This document shows positions 46,177 to 55,700 of a DNA stretch of 64,000 nt, piece by piece. This DNA is from Cololabis saira (Eukaryota; Chordata; Actinopteri; Beloniformes; Belonidae): NCBI RefSeq assembly GCF_033807715.1, contig NC_084597.1:7134647-7198646 (forward strand), given 5' to 3'. The notes beneath the pieces are model-generated. The model was given only the letters and a program-made list of their open reading frames with translations. It was not told the origin of the DNA and made no database searches. Both the position numbers and the translations under genes were made by a program. Each line of letters opens with the position of its first letter. The stretch's first letter is position 1.

Positions 46177-46815
46177 GGCCCCGTTTACACGGGGCAAAAA
46201 CGGAGGCGTTTTCATGCGTTTTGGCCGTTCGTTTACACGAAAACGGAGGTCAAAGTCACCAAAAACGATCATTTCTGAAAACTCCGGCCAAAGTGGAGAT
46301 TTTCAAAAACTCCGTTTTCACGTTTGCGTCTAAACAGAGGAAAACGGAGGAAAACGGAGATTTACGTCACATTATGCGACAGAAACGTCACCAGCAGCGT
46401 CATGAGTGCGACCTGTGTTTACAATTTGTTTGGCCACCATCAATATTTTCTTTTATTTTACCTGTTTTAAATTCTCTCAGACTCTCGTTCCGTCTTGGAA
46501 GTAAAGCCTGAATTATGGTCCCGCGTTAAATCGACGCAGAGCCTACGGCGTAGGGTACGCGGAGATGCGCGCCGTACGGTGTGCGTCGCCGCGTACCCTA
46601 CGCCGTAGGCTCTGCGTTGGTGTAACGTGGAACCATAAATCAGCCTTAACTGGAAGTTACACGTGTCATTTGTTGATGTTTTTTCCAGGATTCTGATTGG
46701 CTGGCATGACGTTACCAGCGTTTTCATGCGAGTCCGTGTAAACGAGGATATTTTTGAAAACGGAGAGGGGAAAATATCCGTTTTTGTAAATACCCGGCTA
46801 CGTGTAAACGTGGCC
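46177..46815. mobile_element. Harbinger-like MITE (GGCCCCGTTTACACG ends)
   Basis: Ends are GGCCCCGTTTACACG and CGTGTAAACGTGGCC, with 3-bp TSD TTA (46174-46176 and 46816-46818). The interior is rich in AAAACGGAG motifs. A smaller palindromic MITE is nested at 46505-46646. Confidence 0.8.
46505..46646. mobile_element. 142-bp CpG-rich palindromic MITE
   Basis: Ends AGCCTGAATTATGG and CCATAAATCAGCCT are flanked by 3-bp TSD TAA (46502-46504 and 46647-46649). The interior arms CAGAGCCTACGGCGTAGGGT and ACCCTACGCCGTAGGCTCTG form a nearly complete hairpin. Related pieces occur at 48860-48951 and 49080-49196. Confidence 0.8.
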
Positions 46816-46818
46816 TTA

Positions 46819-47640
46819 GCCCACTGGTCATTAGAGGAACTGCATGTCAGCACTTCCTGGATTGCCTATTAAATATATTTACGAGAGTGGTGATAAGTTA
46901 TACTTATGAGAGTGGTGATCGCAAACTTCCACAATGCCAATTCTAAGACTCCACATGTACATTGGGCTTAATCCGTTAGTTGTCACGAGCGTGGTGGATA
47001 AGGACCCAAGGAGTTCCAAACCGGGAACTTCCTGGTCACCCACCGCGACAACTGCAGAGTGACTGAGGACATAATAATAAGTGCTGGGCCACTCTCCTCT
47101 TGTCCTCCACCTTCAGATCACACCACTTCTTTTTTATTTATGCCACAGATCTGTCCGTGGCACCCACGGCGTTTACAGCAGAAACGACGTGCTGCCACTC
47201 ACTCGCTTTCTTTTTGTTAGTGATGCCACTACTGTGACCACCAAATAATGTGGTTTTCCTGCCTCCACCTCATCCACAACATCTCAGTCTCCGTGAAATT
47301 TAGTGGCACGGTGGCTCGACACGTCTCATTCATCCTGACGCACAGCAGAAACAGACTGCAGGAGCCGCTGCGCATGCTCAGCAGGCTCATTCATATGCAA
47401 ATACAGTCATGAAGTACTTTGCATTCACCATTCATGGTATGAAGTGGGCGTGTAGAGGGCGGGATATGAGGCGAATTCATGTGCGCAACCTTCCAGATGG
47501 ACTGTGATTTATAAAGGGAACATTGCGTGCAGATGTGCGTGCACATGGTTTTATAAATCAGGATTTTTTTGTGCGCAGGCCATTTTCGGCTTTTGAGCGC
47601 ACGTACACTTGTATGAATATGAAGTATGAATCTCTGCTCC
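46819..47640. other. Unassigned, possibly another Harbinger-like MITE in the right half
   Basis: Bases about 47380-47630 contain TTTATAAATCAGGA and GTGCGTGCACATGG motifs that resemble fish Harbinger MITEs, but no paired ends were found. Confidence 0.3.
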
Positions 47641-47644
47641 ACAG

Positions 47645-48065
47645 ATCAGAAACAGAATCAGAATCAGAAAAATCTTTATTGCCAAGTCAGACATAATCAG
47701 ACGAGAGAACGACTCCGGTTCAGACCGCTGGCACCATTTGTACAGACGCCATTTCTTGGAGGAAGGATGACACTGGGATGGAGTAGGAAAAAAAAGGCAT
47801 CTTCACACTGTGTATTAAATACCCAGTGTCAAGGTGCAAAAAACACCTCAGCACAGAAAAGCAACATACACACAGCAAAACAACATCATAACTTGCATGG
47901 GTATGGGGGGTGGGCAAGTCGGGTGGGGGGGTGAGGGCTGCCTGCGGATGACTCCAATATGCCACGATTTCTGTACATTTATGCCCATCTTGGCAGCCCC
48001 ACATAGTGGCTGTGAGGGAGGTGGCTTTGTTGGAGCAAGTGGCATCAGGCATACCTGCTGGATTA
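47645..48065 (-). mobile_element. 3' end of an unidentified non-LTR retrotransposon
   Basis: On the minus strand the segment ends ACTTGGCAATAAAGATTTTT followed by CTGATTCTGATTCTG, an AATAAA-like signal followed by a short tandem tail, typical of fish LINE 3' ends. The body has no clear ORF. Confidence 0.5.
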
Positions 48066-48301
48066 AAAAAATAATCGAGTAAAACTGTAAAAGGTTTAGT
48101 TTGTAGAATTGTCAGAGGAATGCTGTGCGTGAGAGTTGAATGTAAGTCATTGATTTGTTGGTGATAATAATGTAAAAGCGCTTATTTGTTGGAGTTAAAG
48201 GGCCTTAACCACGTGCAAAAAGCTGTAGGATGTGAGTGGTCGTTGTGAGCACGTTGAAAGATATGTGGGTAGATTGGGAGACAGCGCCCTCTGCTGGTTG
48301 A

Positions 48302-48363
48302 AAAAGCTTACAGCACCTGGACCTCCCAGGCGGTCTCCCGTCCAAGTACTGGGTACTAACCAG
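48302..48363 (-). pseudogene. 5S rRNA gene, 3' part (box C side), separated by a MITE
   Basis: On the minus strand this reads CTGGTTAG, then TTGGACGGGAGACCGCCTGG and CCAGGTGCTGTAAGC, followed by a TTTTT Pol III terminator. Compared with vertebrate 5S there are about 7 extra bases (CCAGTAC) between GGTTAGTAC and TTGGACGGG, just before box C. Without its 5' half this part cannot be transcribed as 5S. Confidence 0.88.
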
Positions 48364-49405
48364 CAGAGGTGGAAAAAGTACAAAAATATTGTACTTAAGT
48401 AAAAGTACAAATTTTCTGCTTGAAAATTACTTAAGTAAAAGTAAAAAGTACCCATTAAGAAAATTACTTAAGTAAAAGTATAAAAGTACCTCAACTTAAA
48501 TATAATAAAGTACCAAAAGTACATGGTGTAAAATGTACTTAAGTACAAAAGAAAAAAGTACAAAGTACAAAATTCAAAGTACAAAATTATTTTCAAAAGG
48601 ATTGCAAAGAAATGAAGAATCCAAGAATTTGCTTACAACTCTAAATAATGGTGATATTATTCTGACCCCTTTAGCGTTTGTTTCCATTACCCCATTTTAA
48701 TTTCTCCCTTTGCTCATCACTGCTGCTGTAGCTCATTGGCATTAAGCAACCCCAGCTGATGAAGGATGAAGCTTTTGAACTTTTAAATGCCAAAACCACA
48801 TTAGAAGGGGTGGAATCAAAGAATGGTGCGCATGGACACGCGTCGGCTGAGCTCAAGGCTGATTTATGGTTCCGCGTTACACCAACGCAGGGCCCGTACC
48901 CTACGGCGAGGCTCTGCGTCGATTTAACGCGGAACCATAATTCAGGCTTCAGTCCTCATCGGTACTCGACGCGACGGCGGTTCCTCCGGCCTTCCGGCCC
49001 CCCTCTGCGGCGCAACTCTCCCGGGAGCTGCGGCTCCTTCTCGGTATATTCACGCGCCCCCTTCCTTCCCGTCCGCCTTATGGTTCCGCGTTAAATCGAC
49101 GCACACCTTACGCCGTAGGCTACGGCGTAGAGTGTGCGTCGCCGCGTACCCTACGCCGTAGCTCTGTGCCGGTGTAACGCGGAGCCATAAATCAGCCCCC
49201 GCTGTGCTGTTCTTTAATTTGTAGCGAGTAACGACGTGTCCAATTTTAAATATAGCGGATTAAAAGTACGATTTTTTCCTTGAAAATGTAACGAAATAAA
49301 AGTAAAAGTACAGAAAAATGAAAGTATCAATAAAAGTACAAATTCTCAAAAATCTTACTTTAGTACAATAACGAAGTACTTGTACTTCGTTACTTTACAC
49401 CACTG
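48364..49405. mobile_element. hAT-type MITE inserted in the 5S rRNA gene
   Basis: Ends CAGAGGTGGAAAAAGTAC and TACTTTACACCACTG. TSDs are CTAACCAG (48356-48363) and GTAACCAG (49406-49413), 7 of 8 identical, and both match the expected 5S sequence. Subterminal AAGTAAAAGTA motifs resemble the 5339 and 7911 elements. The interior contains two copies of the GGTTCCGCGTTA palindromic MITE and a 485-bp block duplicated at 49806-50290. Confidence 0.88.
48635..49119. repeat. 485-bp block, donor-side copy of a direct duplication
   Basis: Apparently identical to 49806-50290 at a constant offset of 1,171 bp. Frames translated from both copies are the same residue for residue. It lies wholly inside the 5S-interrupting MITE. 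Confidence 0.92.
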
Positions 49406-49480
49406 GTAACCAGGCCCGACCCTGCTTGACTTCCGAGATCAGACGAGATCGGGCGTATTCAGGCTGGTGTGGCCGTAAGC
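49406..49480 (-). pseudogene. 5S rRNA gene, 5' part (box A and intermediate element)
   Basis: On the minus strand from 49480 the sequence is GCTTACGGCCACACCAGCCT, then GAATACGCCCGATCTCGTCT, ending GGGTCGGGCCTGGTTAC. These 75 nt match vertebrate 5S rRNA essentially exactly. The MITE inserted at about nucleotide 70-75 of the gene, between the intermediate element and box C of the internal promoter. With box C about 1 kb away, TFIIIA binding should be lost. Confidence 0.9.
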
Positions 49481-49502
49481 GGAAGCTGCAGCTTGAAATC
49501 CC

Positions 49503-49512
49503 CCTTATATAG
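49503..49512 (-). promoter_or_regulatory. TATA-like element upstream of the 5S gene
   Basis: CTATATAAGG on the minus strand lies about 24-32 bp upstream of the 5S start at 49480. A TATA-like box near -28 is a known feature of fish 5S genes, which suggests this was a genuine 5S repeat unit rather than a processed copy. Confidence 0.6.
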
Positions 49513-49557
49513 TGTTGAATATGTGGCGACCCGCGATCACCTGTTGCGAGGCAAAGA

Positions 49558-50458
49558 TTTTTTTTTTACCTTGTCTGCACACATATGATTGATATCAGGC
49601 AGGTAAAAACCAAAGGCATATATATGTGCATGATTGCTATATTTAATATATATATACATATATACGCATACATACGCATACACATACAAATATATACATA
49701 TACATACATATATACATATATACATATACATACAAACCCAGTGATTTTTTTTTTTTTTTGTGGGGGGGTGGTGACATCCACTGCCAATCCAGGAAGCAGG
49801 AACACACAACTCTAAATAATGGTGATATTATTCTGACCCCTTTAGCGTTTGTTTCCATTACCCCATTTTAATTTCTCCCTTTGCTCATCACTGCTGCTGT
49901 AGCTCATTGGCATTAAGCAACCCCAGCTGATGAAGGATGAAGCTTTTGAACTTTTAAATGCCAAAACCACATTAGAAGGGGTGGAATCAAAGAATGGTGC
50001 GCATGGACACGCGTCGGCTGAGCTCAAGGCTGATTTATGGTTCCGCGTTACACCAACGCAGGGCCCGTACCCTACGGCGAGGCTCTGCGTCGATTTAACG
50101 CGGAACCATAATTCAGGCTTCAGTCCTCATCGGTACTCGACGCGACGGCGGTTCCTCCGGCCTTCCGGCCCCCCTCTGCGGCGCAACTCTCCCGGGAGCT
50201 GCGGCTCCTTCTCGGTATATTCACGCGCCCCCTTCCTTCCCGTCCGCCTTATGGTTCCGCGTTAAATCGACGCACACCTTACGCCGTAGGTGTAAAAAAA
50301 CTACAGAGCAAGCATGCAGGTGAACAAGCCAGTGTGTATGTCTATGTGTGTGCGTGTACGTATATGATCATGCGTGTGTGTGTGTATATGTTTGTGTGGC
50401 TGTGTATGTGTGTGTGTGTGTATGTATACGTATGTGACTGAGTGGCTATATGTGTGTG
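49558..50458 (-). mobile_element. 3' UTR fragment of the same L1/Tx1 LINE family, interrupted
   Basis: T10 at 49558-49567 (poly(A) on the minus strand) is followed by ACCTTGTCTGCACACATATG and sequence matching 18354-18597, including CACTGCCAATCCAGGAAGCA. At 49806 it jumps to the 485-bp foreign block. It resumes at about 50300 with CATGCAGGTGAACAAGCCAG, matching 18765 onward. The Gypsy element then interrupts the TG-rich part at 50459, and similar TG-rich sequence resumes at 58229. About 155 bp of LINE UTR present at 18597-18751 is replaced by the foreign block. Confidence 0.8.
49806..50290. repeat. 485-bp block, second copy inside the LINE 3' UTR
   Basis: Perfect copy of 48635-49119. The left junction shares about 2 bases with the LINE sequence (GAACACAC meeting ACAACT). 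No TSD or TIR marks the ends, so this is not a transposition product. Confidence 0.9.
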
Positions 50459-51637
50459 TGTCGCGGCTGACGGCGACTGAACTGTGATTTTAACTGTTTT
50501 TTATTGAAAATGCTGTGGACAGTGAACTGTGTGTAGGAGAGCAATTCAACTGGGACTTGGCTGACAATTGCGCAGGGGTGGGTGTGTCTTCCCTTGTTGT
50601 GCTCTCTTCACAGGTGAAGCAAATCTTGCAATCAAGGCTCTCAGGTGGAGACAGCGGTGATAAAAAGGGGAAACAGATGCGGCGCAGCGTTTGAACGCAC
50701 GGCAGAGAGACCGACAGCGCTGGAGGCTGAACGCAGAGGGAGATTCCTGCTTGCCTTCCTGGACGTTGAGAGGGACCCCCGCTTGATCACCTCATTTGTT
50801 GGGAACATCGCTCTCTATTTTCTCACATAGAGGAACGGTCTACCCTGGAGCTCGAACACGAGTGAGTGTAACTTCTTATAACTCAGTCCACTGATTGCAC
50901 TCTTTTCCTGCCTTCCAGCCTGGTTTGACTCGCCGACGCTGTTCCTCTCCTGAGAGTCTGCCGGACCCCACCCCCTCACCTGCCGGACTGATCCCACGTC
51001 TGTTTTCCTGGTGCGGGACGCCAGAGCTCCCCCAGCGCACACAGTCAGGCGCGCAGAGACTGTAGGCCCTGGGCGGGCCAGTACAGACTGTTGGCTCATT
51101 GTATGGCCACGGGTTTTTACCACTGACTTTTATCATAGTTTTACTTATTGTCCTTTTTATTATATTGTCTCGGCTGAGCATTTTTAATTCCTATTCTTAT
51201 TTGTTTTAGGGGCCACTGACTGACATCATTATCTGGGGGATACAGGATTTGATTGTAGGGAGGGGGGTTGAAGGGGTTTGGGGCCACTATAGATGTTTCA
51301 CGAGACCTGCTTTTAATGGTGTTTGCATGTGTTTTGGAAACTTATTGTTTGGTTACCATTGGCTAATGCCGTGATCCTTATTTGATTCTGATATTGGTTT
51401 CTTGCAGTGGTGTATCTAGGTCTCAGTCTAATTCTGGTGGCCAAGCTATTTAATTTGAGCCCCCTCCTCCCGTTGTTGTTTTTAATATTATTAGTGGCAG
51501 ATCTTAACCCCCAGATTTCTTTTACCCCAGTGAGCCGAAAATATATTACTTGTTGTTCACTATTGAATAAAGTGTCGTAACCTTCCACCTGCTTCTGTGG
51601 TCTATTGGGGATCGAAAAGAACCTACCGATTGTGACA
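50459..51637 (+). repeat. 5' LTR
   Basis: TG...CA bounded. It contains a TATA-like GATAAAAAGG at about 50659 and a poly(A) signal AATAAA at 51566-51571, 66 bp before the LTR end. It differs from the 3' LTR at four positions (50495, 50534, 51273, 51474). A 61-codon frame inside the LTR is conserved between the copies only because the LTRs are nearly identical. Confidence 0.95.
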
Positions 51638-51674
51638 TAATTTGGCGTTGTTGGCAGGATCCCCAATAGACCAC
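51597..51674 (+). promoter_or_regulatory. 17-bp inverted repeat enclosing the primer binding site
   Basis: GTGGTCTATTGGGGATC (51597-51613, in U5) is the exact reverse complement of GATCCCCAATAGACCAC (51658-51674, in the leader). In the genomic RNA they would form a perfect 17-bp stem with a 44-nt loop holding the end of U5 and the primer binding site. U5-leader stems around the primer site are known from retroviruses and some LTR elements. Confidence 0.8.
51643..51660 (+). other. Primer binding site, probably tRNA-Ser
   Basis: TGGCGTTGTTGGCAGGAT starts five bases after the 5' LTR. Its complement matches the 3' end plus CCA of vertebrate tRNA-Ser (AGA type) at 16 of 18 positions, from memory of that tRNA. 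This is where minus-strand DNA synthesis would start. Confidence 0.6.
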
Positions 51675-51686
51675 GCATACGATACA

Positions 51687-52703
51687 ATGAGTTACGAACG
51701 TCCTGAGGCAGGCACAAGCCAGCAGGGAGATTTTCACCCCCAAAATGATCCCAACCCCCAGTTGGCGTATGCAGCCATGTTGCCATGGTTCATGGGTGCT
51801 TCATGGGTTTCCAAGTTCTGTGGGGAAGGTGGGGTGGAGATGTATGACAAATGGCGGGCTCAGGTGGAAGCATTCCTGCGGGCACAAAATTTAAATGTGC
51901 AACAGCGAGTAGATTTTATTTTAACTACTTTGGATGGCAAAGCACGCAAACAGATCATGTTAATGCCATCAGAAGATAGAGACACCGATCAGAAAATCCT
52001 GGATGTTCTGACAAAAAAGTATGGGAGCAACCATTCTCCGGACCAATTGAGGGCAGATTTTTTTGACTGTAAGCAACTGCTGGGGGAGGGCATAGAGGAC
52101 TTTATTCTGCGTCTTCGTGAGGCCTTCAACAGGTGGCAGAGCAGTGATCCGGTTAATGTGGGCCCTGCAAATAGTGTCTTACGTGCACAGTTTTCCAGAG
52201 GGTTGAGGGATGGCCCAGCAAAACGTGAGCTGCAACGAGAGCTCAGACGTGCATCCCCAGCTATGTCATTTGAGGCGGCCTGTGATGAGGCATTGGCCCT
52301 GGAGCGGGAGTATGCTAGAGGTGAGGATGCCATGGCTTGCCAGGCCCAGGCTGTCCCACCACCGCTGAAGTCTATACCCTCAGCCCTGGATATTGAGCAG
52401 CTCAAGGAGTCCTTTAGGACTGAGATGCGACAGGAGATTAGGGAGCAAGTCACATTGCTGGGTAAAACGATTGCAGAGGAATTACGAAGCCAGATGTCTG
52501 CCTTTTCTAACCCCCAAGTAGCATCCTCTAGACCCCAATTGAGTAACCGGAGGCGTGCAACTAACCGCAGCAATCAAACCTTCCAGTGGGATGAACAGGG
52601 TCGTCCTGTATGTAAGGATTGTGGGGAAGTTGGTCACATTCAACGTTTCTGCCCTAGGAAACAAGTACCCTCCCAGGGTTTTCAGCTTCACCGGCCACTG
52701 TAG
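51687..52703 (+). CDS. gag: Gag of the Ty3/Gypsy element
   Basis: 338 codons from the first ATG after the primer site (MSYERPEAGTSQQGDFHPQN) to TAG at 52701-52703. The frame is open further upstream through the primer site without an ATG. The middle (residues about 45-190) resembles the Gypsy retrotransposon gag capsid region: YDKWRAQVEAFLRAQ, LDGKARKQIM, LREAFNRWQ. The C-terminus has one CX2CX4HX4C zinc knuckle, CKDCGEVGHIQRFC, which would bind the RNA. Gag assembles the cytoplasmic particle in which reverse transcription occurs. A -1 frameshift signal overlaps its last 30 bases. Confidence 0.93.
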   Translation: MSYERPEAGTSQQGDFHPQNDPNPQLAYAAMLPWFMGASWVSKFCGEGGVEMYDKWRAQVEAFLRAQNLNVQQRVDFILTTLDGKARKQIMLMPSEDRDTDQKILDVLTKKYGSNHSPDQLRADFFDCKQLLGEGIEDFILRLREAFNRWQSSDPVNVGPANSVLRAQFSRGLRDGPAKRELQRELRRASPAMSFEAACDEALALEREYARGEDAMACQAQAVPPPLKSIPSALDIEQLKESFRTEMRQEIREQVTLLGKTIAEELRSQMSAFSNPQVASSRPQLSNRRRATNRSNQTFQWDEQGRPVCKDCGEVGHIQRFCPRKQVPSQGFQLHRPL

Positions 52704-55700
52704 GGCAAGTGACCGGGACCAAGGCGGGCCTAGATCCCTCTGAAAAGCCTTCATTCGTAGGTCGCTGCCCAGAAGTAAGTGTCAACATCCGTGGCAAGGA
52801 TATTCCCTGTATCTTAGATACTGGTTCCCAGGTGACACTCTTTAGTCACTCCCTGTTCCATCGCCACTTTGGGGCCGACCTAATCAAGGACCCTGATGAT
52901 CTCTCATGGCTGGCCCTAAAAGCTGCCAATGGGTTGAAGATTCCTTATGTGGGCTATGCAGTGGTGGATATGGCTGTGGGAGGGATTGCGCTACCTGAAC
53001 AGGGCGTGATTGTTGTGCAAGATGACTGTGTGGACACCGAACGTGGGCTGTTGGGCATGAATGTGATATCTCAGTGCTGGGAAATCCTTTTTCAGTGTGG
53101 CCACCCGGGGCAGCGAGCTTTCCGCTCATCTCTCTCACCTTTTGCTGGTCGGGCGTGGGAGAAGGCTTTTGCTGCGTGTAGACAGCTTCAGGCTCTGTCC
53201 CCATTGGCCCCAGTGCAGGGCACAGCTAAGCTCCACAGACAAGCTCCAGCTGTCATTCCCCCAGAGACGGAAATGATGGTGTGGGCCCATGTTCCCCAAA
53301 CTATGTGTTCACCAGACACTTTGGTACTGGTGGAAGACTTATCTGGAGATTCAGAAGGAGACAGAGAATGGCGAGTGGCAAGGACGATTTCTCAAGTACG
53401 GGGTGGCAAGGTTCCGGTGAGGCTGTGTAATCCCCATCCTTTCCAAATTGAGCTGCCTCAACGAAAGGCCCTGGCTGCAGTTTCCCAGATTGAACCCGAG
53501 GAAGTGCAGGCCCCAGCGCGGTTGGAATTGCAGCCCACAGGTCCCCAAGAGGTGGAAGTTAGTGTGTGCCGGGTGGAAGCAGCTGCAGTGCATCATACCC
53601 CTGGAGCCACAGCCAGCTGGAACCCTGAGGTTAAGCACCCTGCCTTGGAGTTACAAGGGGATGGACTGAGCCCAGAAGAAGAGCATAAGTTGACTGCCTT
53701 TTTAGAAAAATGGACAAGCGTGTTTGCAGCCCACGACGAGGATTTTGGTTGCACCGGTGTTGTGCGCCACCAGATTCCCACCGGGACAGCGCCCCCAAGC
53801 CGAGAACGATATAGGCCAGTTCCACCAAAACTGCACGCTGAACTCAGGGTGCTACTGCAGGGGATGCTCGATAGCGGGGTCATCACGGAAAGCTCAAGCC
53901 CATGGGCTGCACCTATAGTTTTAGTGCGGAAGAAGGACGGCACTTTGAGGTTCTGCGTGGACTACCGGAAGCTCAACGCATTTACTCACAAGGATGCCTT
54001 CCCCTTACCCCGCATCGAGGAATCATTGACCAGTTTGAAGAAGGCCGCCTGGTACTCAACTCTGGACCTTGCTTCAGGCTACTGGCAGGTTGAGGTAGCC
54101 CCAGAAGATCAAGAGAAAACTGCATTTGCCACAGCGCTGGGGCTCTACCAGTTCACTCGGATGCCTTTTGGTCTCTGTAATGCCCCAGCAACATTTCAAC
54201 GTTTGATGCAGCGCTGTTTGGGCTCTTATGTACATGACTACCTTCTGATCTACTTAGATGATGTGATTGTTTACTCCCCGGACTTTCAGTCTCATCTAGA
54301 CCACCTGGAGGCAGTATTCCAACGTTTCTCGGACCATGGGTTGAAACTTCAGCCCCGTAAATGTCGCCTCTTTCAGCGGGAAGTTAAGTACTTGGGCCAT
54401 GTGGTCAGTTGTGGGGGAGTGGCTACCGATCCAGAGAAAACTCAAGCTGTGAGGAATTGGCCAGTACCCACCACTACAAAGGAAGTTCGCTCTTTCCTGG
54501 GATTTGTGGGGTATTATCGAAGATTTGTCCCTTCTTTTTCCCGTCTGGCTGCTCCACTGACCAAGTTGCTTCAGGGCATTGCTGGTCGGGATTCCAGTCC
54601 TGTGACTTGGACAGCAGATTGCCAAGATGCTTTTGAAAAAATGAAAGCAGCTCTCCTCTCAGCCCCTATTCTGGCCTATGCCGATTTTACACTGCCTTTT
54701 AAGCTGTACACAGATGCCAGTTTAGAAGGTCTTGGGGCAGTCCTTTCCCAGGTACAAGAGGGACAGGAAAGGGTCATTGCCTATGCTAGTCGTAGCCTGG
54801 TTGGAGCAGAACGCAATGACCAGAACTACAGCTCTTTCAAGCTAGAGCTCTTGGCTCTGAAGTGGGCGGTGACCGATAAGTTTAAGGACTACCTATGGGG
54901 CGCCCAATTCACTGTGTTTACCGATAACAATCCACTAGTACACCTGGACACTGCCCGTCTTGGGGCTGTGGAGCAAAGGTGGGTGGCCCAACTTTCCAAT
55001 TACTCCTTTGACCTTAAATATCGTCCAGGGTCAAGTAACCAGAATGCAGATTTGTTGTCCAGGCTCCCTCAGACTACCAAGGCTACCGTCCAGGCAGACG
55101 GACTGCACGTCAGCGTACCCAGTGCATCAGCCCCAGTGGTAGACCCCCCGGTGTCTGTCAACCTGTGGAGAGAGCGACAGCAGCAGGACGTGGACCTGTC
55201 CCAGTTGCGAGGATGGCTCGAAACAGGCAAGGCTCCATCCAGCGAATTGAGACGCACCTCCTCCCCATGGCTAAGCCATTTGTTGCAGGAATGGGAGCGA
55301 TTGATGGAGCAGGACGGGATCCTCTACCGGCTTGTGGAAGAGCCAGATACAAGGACACCCACCCAACAGCTGATTGTCCCCCCAAAGTATACCCAGGGGC
55401 TCTGGGCAGAATACCACCAAGCGGCAGGACATACGAGTGCGGAGAAGGTGCTGTCGATCCTTCGGAGGCGCTTCTTCTGGCCCAGAATGAGCAAAGAAGT
55501 GCAGATTTGGACCAAGGAATGCCGAACTTGCCAAGTGAGTAAGGCTGGACCACATGCCCGTGCACCACTACAGTCTATAAAGACCAGCTACCCCTGGGAG
55601 GTAGTGGGGCTAGACTTTTTGTCCCTAGGCCGCCCTGGTGACACTTACCCCTATATACTGGTGATGACAGATCTCTTTTCCCGCTATGCCCTGGCAGTTC

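Noticed and set aside
50645..50830. 61-codon frame in the 5' LTR, repeated in the 3' LTR
   Set aside because: Its conservation only reflects near-identity of the LTRs. No start context or domain supports it.
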